Assembly (NCBI RefSeq): GCF_018446385.1
Contig: NC_055991.1
Location: 104,453,712-104,517,711 of the forward strand
Length of the DNA stretch: 64,000 nt
Direction: 5' to 3'
Origin: Zingiber officinale
Taxonomy: Eukaryota; Streptophyta; Magnoliopsida; Zingiberales; Zingiberaceae
A program made the position numbers and the translations under genes. Below, piece after piece: positions 57,560 through 64,000 of this stretch. The notes under the pieces are model-generated. The model did no database searches. It was given only the letters and a program-made list of their open reading frames with translations, and was not told where the DNA came from. Position 1 is the stretch's first letter. Each line of letters opens with the position of its first letter.

Positions 57560-58564
57560 ATTGATGCAAGAGCACAGCAGAAACTCGACTGAAGCTAATA
57601 ATGACCCAGTCGCCTCTGTAGGTGGGTAGGAGTTTTCACATTATTGTTAACCAATATTTAGTACTTTGGAAAATCTTCACAACAATGTTTAATGCTCTTG
57701 GCTGGATGAGAACGCAAACTTCTGCTCAGGTGTTTCCACTTTTCGTAGTTAAATGAATCAGGACAAAAGATCACTCTGTTTCAGTGTTAACAATTACCTT
57801 CTTGTTTAATAAAAGATGTTTTCTAAACTATGGAATGGGCCTCGAATTGTTGATGTGGTAGCATAGCAGTCGTTCATCTATCTTGTCCTCTATACCTTTG
57901 TCAGGCCATGGTTTTGTTGAGGGGCTTATGCTCATCAAAAACACAATTTGATTTGGTCAAAAATATGAACTGCAGATGTGTGGAATTGGTAAGAAGCATT
58001 GAGCTTTATGGTTTCTTCTAAATATTAGAAATTTTTAATTTTATTTTCTTGTTGTCTTTTATGTTTTTGTGAAGAAAGGGATTGTGACTGACAAATATTA
58101 CAAAGCTACTTTAGAAAAGTTCTCACCAGCCAATTGAGAAAATTCAAATGGGGGTACCCATAATACAACATCCCTACTACATTTTCTTGTCAACATTGGA
58201 TTAGCATTTGCCAATCCCTTAAACGCCAAGCTCCAATGTTCTCCACAATTGTCACTTGACAATCCAAACTTGCAACACTATGTTTTGGAGAAGACATCAA
58301 GAGTGCCCAAAATAGAACAACCGAACTGAATTTCCGGCCACTTAATTTGCTAACATATGAAAACACTTTAAAGTTTCCTCTTCAAAAAGGATTATATCCA
58401 GTTCTTCCCTTAACTTGGAGTTCAGATCCTGCAAAAGGGTTGCTATTCTGCATCATGGCTTCCTGGATTCCTCCAATGCAATTTCTTTAGGAAAATATTT
58501 CCGAATACAATGTGAAAATATCTGACACACAAGCGACAATAATTATGTTAAAAAAAAATGGCTG
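57560..58564. other. 3' region between convergent genes
   Basis: About 1 kb between the SSADH stop and the stop of the minus-strand phosphatase gene. It should contain both 3' untranslated regions. No other feature seen apart from the poly(A) signal below. Confidence 0.6.
57808..57813 (+). terminator. Possible poly(A) signal of SSADH
   Basis: AATAAA about 250 bp after the stop codon, in a T-rich context. It is the best match in the expected range; use is not shown. Confidence 0.45.
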
Positions 58565-59503
58565 CTACTCGGTCGGCTTCTGCTCGTCGTCGGAGTCCTT
58601 TAGGTGTTCGAAGAAATTCCCCAGATGCCAGAGATCGTTCTCGTGCCAACTGCCACGGTTGGCGGTGGCCCTCCACTGCTGGTCGGCGATCATCTCCGGC
58701 GACAGCCCCCATTGCCTGAGTTCCTCCTCGGAGTGGTGGAGGGCGAAGGTATAGTCGCGGCCGCTGGGACCGAGCTGCATGACTCTGATGTCGCAGTTTT
58801 CGGGGTTGTTCAGCAGCTCGAACTGCTCCACCGTCCACTTGAACCACTTCATCAGGAACACCCGCGAGGTCAAGCCGTGCGACACGATCACGAAGCTCAC
58901 CTCCGCCTTCTCGTCCTGCTCCAGCCTCCCCATGTCGATGTCCCTCCACAGCGACTCCATGAAACCTGTTTCCCGTTGTTTGCGTCATTTAATTCTGTGA
59001 CCGGAGGATTGAATTCATGGAGGAGAATGTAACATCTTACTGGCAACGCGGTCGAAGACGTCGGCGGCGGACTCGCCTTCGGGGAAGCGGAAGAAGAAGC
59101 GGCCGAAGCGCTCCCTCGCCTCCTTGATGGCCTTCATCCGCTCCTCCACCTGGAAGTTTCCGAAGTCCTGCTCCCTGATCCGGCACTCTTCGCGGACGCC
59201 GACGATGCGGTTGCGCGGGAAGGCGCGGCCCAGCTCCCGCAGCGTCGCCCGCGTCCGTTCGTACGGCGACACGTAAAAGTACACCTTCCAGTTCTCCCCG
59301 TCCTCCGACGACAGCAGCTGCCGGATGCACTCGCCGGCGGCGCGGGCCTGCTCGGCGCCCTGCGGAGTAAGCGGGACCTTGTGGTCGGGCGTGGTCGAGT
59401 ACGCCGCCGTGTCAAGGTTCCCCTGGCTCTCGCCGTGCCGCACCAGGATGATCCGCTTCGGGAGGCACCGGCGGTGGACGTGGCTCCTCTCTTCTCTGTT
59501 CAT
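58565..59503 (-). CDS. Phosphoglycerate-mutase-like histidine phosphatase, two exons
   Basis: Exon 1 is 59503-59041 and exon 2 is 58965-58565, split by a 75-bp GT-AG intron (GCCA|GTAAGA, AAACAG|GT). The join gives 287 aa. The first catalytic His is in RHGES (His23), with Arg22 before it. SPYERTRATLREL and EQDFGNFQ are the next conserved blocks, and the second His is in VSHGLTSR (His184). This is the plant AT74/DET1-like branch of the histidine phosphatase superfamily; the substrate is not known from sequence. No presequence is apparent, so probably cytosolic. Exon 1 is very GC-rich at third positions, as often in monocots. The first ATG, 19 codons before the RHG core, is taken as start. It converges with SSADH. 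ORFs on the opposite strand are shadows. Confidence 0.94.
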
Positions 59504-59557
59504 GGGCTCCGACGATGACTTTGTCCGATGTCTTTGGCCGACAATTCAACAAGCGCG

Positions 59558-59564
59558 TTTATAG
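59558..59564 (-). promoter_or_regulatory. TATA box of the phosphatase gene
   Basis: CTATAAA on the minus strand, about 55 bp upstream of the start codon at 59503, with GC-rich flanks. A short leader follows from this if it is used. Confidence 0.6.
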
Positions 59565-60525
59565 AGGGCGGAGTCGTCCATTTTTCCTTGCCTTGCAAGA
59601 CTTTGACTTGAGTTGGTCATCAAAGTTAAGCCCATGCTTCGTGCGCAATAAGAGTCCAGAATCCTGTCAACAATGGCTGTTCAACAAAAGGAGGAGGAGT
59701 TAGCTGGAGCTCAAAGATTGTCAGAAATTCTCCAAAAGCTATCCATTTTTATTCAAGCTCACAACTTTTGTTAGAGAGCACGAGTTAGTCACGCAAAGTA
59801 GGGGAGGCAGGCATCAAGTTGGCAGGTATGCCAAATTAGAAATCTTTAATACGTCCGTAAGAAAAGATTGTCAGATTTCAGTTCAGATAAGGACATCCAC
59901 AATAATGCTAGAACGTTATAATATTTATCATCTCATCAAAAAAACATGGGGTCCATTATCACATACTTATTATAACAACATCCTTCTTTCACCCACATCC
60001 CTCATTATTTATGGGTCCCATAAAACTAACCATTTTATGGCCGCCCCTCTCGGCCGGAAGCTACCTCCAAGTCGAAGCCCTAGCCACGGTAAGGTCTGAG
60101 CCCCTTCCCCCTACCGCCAGCGATGTCAAGCACCTCTGCGCAGTGCCGCCGGCCTTCCTTTTTGCCCTTGGAGTATATTTTTTTTTTATTTTTTTTTTTA
60201 ATTTTTGGTTCGGCTTCTCTTCCAGTTCACAACATCCCGTCGGCGAATCCTCTTCTTCTTCCATGTCAAGCCACCGAAATCTTCCTTTACCTAACTGACA
60301 GTGGTTCCTCTTTCCTTCGCGAAATATCGATTCAGGAGATCCAGCAGTAGCCTCTCTCCTGAAACGAATAGGCTCGAGCGCCTGCCACTGCCCTAGAACT
60401 GTGGCCACGATGAAGCTTCATTTTGGTCACCCAAGATCCCAAATCTGATGCAGGCGGGTAGTGATAGACTTGTGAGTTGTTCTTCCGACTTTTCTGTAAT
60501 TGCTTCTTTAGGCTAACAATTCGGT
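59565..60525. promoter_or_regulatory. Shared upstream region of two divergent genes
   Basis: About 1 kb between the phosphatase gene (-) and the Integrator-like gene (+). AGCCCTAGCCACG|GTAAGG near 60090 looks like a leader exon with a donor, and TTGCTTCTTTAG|G at about 60511 like an acceptor just before ATG 60526. So the Integrator-like gene may have an intron in its 5' leader. A T-run is at 60178-60200. Confidence 0.4.
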
Positions 60526-61962
60526 ATGTGCCCCGAAAGGCTGCTTCGAACCGTTCCCCACGAAGCGGAGAATCCCATCGAAAAGTCCCTCAGAGAAGCA
60601 TTCCTTCTCCTGCAGGACCAGTTGAAACCCCCTTTTCCTCTTACGATCCCATTTCCTCCCGAGTACTCCCAATTGAATCATGCAATTGCTTTCGGCATAC
60701 TGGCACAACCGCATCTTGCTAAAGTGCATCTCACCCACCTTCACTCCATTGTTGTGGACGGATATGAGATTTTCACCTCCATCCTCCTCAAACTTTGCAA
60801 TGAATCCTTCTCCAGGCTGTTGGAGGTTCCTAAATGTTAGCTGCTCTGGGTGTGCTCAATGCTGATCCACGTCTCAGCCGAAAAGATTGAAACTTTGTTC
60901 ATTTCTCTCATGAGGCAGATTACTGGAGGGGATTTCAGCGAGTCCAATTTGTGGTTGAGTGTCGAGGTTCTTAAAATATTGTCTAACAATTGGGATTGGT
61001 TGGTGGAGGAGCCTATAGTCCTCTCAAGTGCATTGTATGTCTATCTCAGGTTGTTAGCAGATCATTTTAGGTTAGGAGGAAGCTTCAAGTTGGAAGAGCT
61101 GAAGAGGATGGAGATTGACTTTTGTGTCAAGGCGTTGAGAGAACACTTTCAGTTGTCTATGCATATTGGTAGAGATCTTGTCCGTATTCTACAAGATGTG
61201 ACCTATATTCCTGAGTTCAAGGACATTTGGAAGGATCTGCTGTTTGATCCTAAAAGTTTCCAGGTTTCAGAATTTTCCAGTCTGTCCAACCTTTATTGGA
61301 GAAGAACACCATCACACTTTTTCTTGCTGAGGATCAGTCCCCAAATGGAAAGCCAATTGAGGTTTTTGCTCACCTTTGTGAAATGGGGGAGCCAGAAAAG
61401 GTACCAAACATGGTTTGTCAAGAAGCACTTATATTGGCCTGGTAGTGAGTCTATGATAAGTGACATAGTTCGCTTCATATGTTGTGTCCACCATCCTTCG
61501 AATGAGATAATTCATTCTAATGTCATATCGAGGTGGGCAGTCATTGGTTGGCTTCTGAAGTCTTGCAGGAGGAATTATTATGAGGCAAATGCAAAGCTTG
61601 CTTTGTTTTATGACTGGTTGTTTTTTGATGAAAAGATTGACAATATCATGAACATTGAACCTGCAATGCTTTTGATGGTAAATTCTGTGCCACAGTATGT
61701 TGATATTACACATATGCTGCTAGAGTTTTTGTTTCTGCTAGTAGATAACTATGATGTTCATCACAGAGAGATGCTTGCTGGGAGTGTTTCAGCATCTATT
61801 AATTTATTGCTCAGAAAAGGCATGGTACATTCATTGGATCCTCTGATTTCTTGTAATTCGATCTCACCAGCGCTCAGGGAAAGGCTCAACTCGTTCCTTC
61901 CAGCACTACATCTGTGTTGCCATAAAAAGGTTAATGAAGATGAAACATCTATTGACATTTGA
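60526..61962 (+). pseudogene. INTS3: Integrator complex subunit 3-like, N-terminal half, one in-frame stop
   Basis: INTS3 is part of the nuclear Integrator complex that processes snRNAs and trims nascent transcripts. One frame spans 60526-61962 (478 codons plus stop) and is open except for TAG 60838-60840. Family blocks are clear: EAENPIEKSLREAF, SLMRQITGGDFSESNLWL, SALYVYLRLLADH, DLLFDPKSF, FICCVHHPSNEII, RWAVIGWLLKSCRRNY, ALFYDWLFFDEKIDNIMNIE and LLEFLFLLVDNYDV. Plant INTS3 is roughly twice as long, so the C-terminal half is missing or lies right of the window after a large intron (a GT at 61931, AAAAAG|GTTAATG, could be a donor). The TAG interrupts the sense on both sides, at a place where Gln (CAG) would be one change away. 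Only one lesion in 478 codons means recent loss, readthrough or an error. Confidence 0.75.
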
Positions 61963-62550
61963 CGGTATATTGCTCATAAAATAGACATTTCCATCACTGC
62001 ATGTTGGCTGGTTGGGTGACAGATCCGGAATATGACATATTTCATCACCTTGTTCCCGTGAATATTATTTTTCCTAATTATCAGCAGATTTAAAATTTTT
62101 ATATCTTCTCTGTATCTATTTGTTTCTTTATCTTCGACTCTTTACAAGAAAGGATTGTATGATATTATCGACGTTTACCTAATTGGTACAATATAATTTC
62201 TTTGAATTTGAAAATGTCAGAGATGCAATGCCAAGAGAGGCCCCTTGGAGGTAGGGTTTTCAGTTGTTTAATATGATTGTCAGGTGGTACACTAACAATT
62301 GTTGGATTTTATTGAACTTCTCAGATGGGGGATGATAAGATGGTAGGATTATATATCTCAAATCTTGTCAGATCATTTTGTAGGTCAACTAATGAAGAAT
62401 CAAAAAGTAATATGTTAAATTTTTTTTTGGTATCCCTACCCTATGAACATTTCCTCATTTTTCCGTCTTTAATCCTGCTGATAGATTTAGTTTATCAGCT
62501 ATGGTTTTGTTTCTCTTTTACTGATCTTAGATACAATATAAAATACCGAA
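61963..62550. other. Stretch after the Integrator-like ORF, nothing certain
   Basis: No recognised domain. The ORF 62325-62555 starts after a TTCTCAG| that could be an acceptor, but its sequence does not match INTS3 as I know it. It could be intron or 3' untranslated region. Confidence 0.4.
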
Positions 62551-62801
62551 AATAGGCGAATATTAATAAGAAAATTTTCCGGAATTTTGGACATTTTTTG
62601 GGAATTTTTCGGAGCTCGTATGGACGAGTTTACGGGGATAGAAACAGGGCCCGGGAAAGCCTGTTTAGGTTACCCAATTTAAGTGAGGAAAAGTTTTATT
62701 TTTCCTTTTTGGTTTTTCTTTTTCTTTATTTTGTTTTTCTCCTCCTCTTCTGTCGGCGTGTCCCCAAGCCTTCCCCGCGCGCCTTCTCTTCTTCTCACGC
62801 G
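62551..62801 (+). repeat. LTR-like fragment, unassigned
   Basis: AAATTTTCCGGAATTTTGG-like words, GGAGCTCGTATGGACGAG, then a pyrimidine-rich leader-like stretch with CGCGCGCC, broken off at 62802 by the next LTR. This looks like a piece of a Ty3/gypsy LTR; low certainty. Confidence 0.4.
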
Positions 62802-63313
62802 TGTTAGGATCGGTTGAGCTAGAGGGGGGGGGGGGGGGGAATGGCTCACTTCTTTCCTGACCAACTTTGTTTTGCACAGCGGAAATCTGAAGGCAACGCT
62901 AACTTAGGTATTTACTTGGTATCCACCTCCTCAAGGAGGTGACTAGTCCAAGGATCCACACCACTCACACTCTTTCACTATCAAAAGCCCTCCTTCTCGG
63001 AATCACACCGAAGGTGGAGAAACCTTAACAGAAATACAACTCTCCCTTCTCTCCAAAGTAAGTATCACAAACACTACAAGGAAGAAGAAGAGAAATATTA
63101 CAGCTTTTTACTAGCTTCTTCTTTGCAGTGGGACTTTTGTAAGTGTTGGAGAGGAGCTTGAACCATTTTCTTTGAATCTTGATCACTTGAGAGCTTTTCA
63201 AGGACTTGGAGAGCAATAGAACAGTATATGTTTGTTGTTGTACTGTTTTCCAATTTCTTCCCGTGTTTTAAACGTTGAGAAAACTAGCCGTTTCTCACGC
63301 CACTGTCGCCGTG

Positions 63314-63740
63314 GATCGATTGAGACTATATCTCAATCGATTCACAAGTATCCGTTGGAAGCCATCGCGTCAAGATCAACGGTGTAGATTCTTTTATTTG
63401 ACTTGGATCGATTGGAGCAGCGTTTGAATCGATTCAGCCACCTTGCTCATGAAATCGTAACCACGTGAATCGATCGTCCGATCGATTCAATACCTTGAAT
63501 CGATCGGCTGATCGATTCAGCACGATTCTGTGCTTCGCACAGAATGTTCACGGATCGATCGACCGATCGATTCAATCCCTTGAATCGATCGGCTGATCGA
63601 TTCAGAACAATTCTGTGCTTCGCACAGAATGTTCACGGATCGATCGGATGATCGATCCAGACGCATTCTGTGCTGCGCAGAACCTTACCAATCGATCAGC
63701 TGACCGATTGACTTACCTTCAATCGATCGGCTGATCGATT
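63314..63740 (-). repeat. Array of GATCGATT / AATCGATC palindromic words in the LTR
   Basis: Over about 430 bp there are more than a dozen GATCGATT, AATCGATC and GATCGATC words, often paired as GAATCGATCGG(C/A)TGATCGATTC. ATTCTGTGC(T/)TCGCACAGAAT, a second palindrome, occurs three times between them (about 63524, 63610, 63665, the last shortened). Confidence 0.88.
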
Positions 63741-63794
63741 CAGAGGTAATCTGCTGCATGAGCATGTTTTTGTGACTTGCAGGAGCTTCTCTTT

Positions 63795-63941
63795 GCCAAG
63801 AATCCGGTCCCCGACCTTCTTGGACTTCTCTTTTCCTGCATCTGGTCTTCTGACCCGCAAGAACTCTTTTTGCCAAGAATCCAGTCCTCGACCTTCTTGG
63901 ACTTCTCTTGCATCTGGTCTTCTGACCTGCAAGAAACTCCT
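63795..63941 (-). repeat. Direct repeat of about 75 bp in the LTR
   Basis: GCCAAGAATCC(G/A)GTCC(C/T)CGACC through CTTGGACTTCTCTT and GCATCTGGTCTTCTGACC to GCAAGAA occurs at 63795-63865 and 63871-63940. A few differences and a short insertion separate the copies. It lies close to the LTR's 5' end. Confidence 0.88.
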
Positions 63942-64000
63942 CCTGCAAACTCACAGTGCATGTTAGTTCCAACATTTTAACCTAAATTTAAATAATTGTC

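Larger units (their letters stand above)
62802..63974 (-). mobile_element. SIRE-like LTR, minus strand, with ATCGAT palindrome array
   Basis: On the minus strand it runs from TGTTGGAACTAAC (63974) to GATCCTAACA (62802), 1,173 bp. The C/G run followed by TCTAGC near its end, the CACCTCAAGGAGGTGG-like word (plus CCACCTCCTCAAGGAGGTG at 62925) and CCACCTTCGGTGTGATTCCG match the LTR of the SIRE-like element at 4011, so the two are related. A TTTAAAA motif at about 63265 on the minus strand may be its TATA. The flanking 5-mers do not match, so it may be one end of a full element or a rearranged solo LTR. Confidence 0.72.

Noticed and set aside
58604..59032. Plus-strand ORFs of 142 and 80 codons
   Set aside because: Shadows of the GC-rich minus-strand phosphatase exons.
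62325..62555. A further exon of the Integrator-like gene
   Set aside because: A possible acceptor precedes it, but the peptide does not match the family as I know it.
63685..63980. Repetitive ORFs of 64-96 codons on both strands
   Set aside because: Made by the 75-bp direct repeat of the LTR.

Overview
This is nuclear DNA from a flowering plant, most likely a monocot. The evidence is split genes with GT-AG introns, a very GC-rich first exon in one gene, a piece of plastid DNA, and many nested LTR retrotransposons. My best guess is the ginger order (Zingiberales), from general familiarity with the repeats; the window does not prove it.

Layout. Positions 1-15869 are a stack of LTR retrotransposons. 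An LTR end (1-1415) sits inside the 5' LTR of a decayed Ty1/copia element (1416-15869). A younger SIRE-like copia element (4011-13582, 5-bp duplication ATAAC) cuts that element in two. A fragment of an epoxide hydrolase gene follows at 16676-16886.

Positions 17732-57559 (+) hold one intact gene, mitochondrial succinic semialdehyde dehydrogenase (SSADH, ALDH5F1 type). It has 20 exons, a 1,557-bp CDS (518 aa) and a span of almost 40 kb. All 20 exons join in frame with no stop. The size comes from introns 4, 6, 11, 12, 15 and 17, which hold two solo LTRs, copia relics, a plastid ccsA fragment, a non-autonomous family with 9-bp target duplications, a second related family, and a hAT-like element. 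Introns 1 and 6 appear to use GC donors.

Positions 58565-59503 (-) hold a two-exon phosphoglycerate-mutase-like (histidine phosphatase) gene that converges on SSADH. Upstream of it and divergent, 60526-61962 (+) encodes the N-terminal half of Integrator subunit 3, with one in-frame stop codon. The right edge (62551-64000) is LTR sequence again, including a minus-strand SIRE-like LTR with an array of GATCGATT palindromes.

How it fits together. SSADH is the last step of the GABA shunt in mitochondria. The histidine phosphatase and Integrator genes have no evident functional link to it. The strongest unusual signals are in the mobile DNA: (i) in the SIRE-like element, clusters of the palindrome CAGTCGACTG lie 12-14 bp upstream of a TATA motif both in the LTR and in front of an internal 3' ORF; (ii) that 3' ORF has what look like a host-type leader, start codon and small intron; (iii) a family of 0.7-1 kb elements with 9-bp duplications and GC-rich minisatellite interiors is repeated in SSADH introns.
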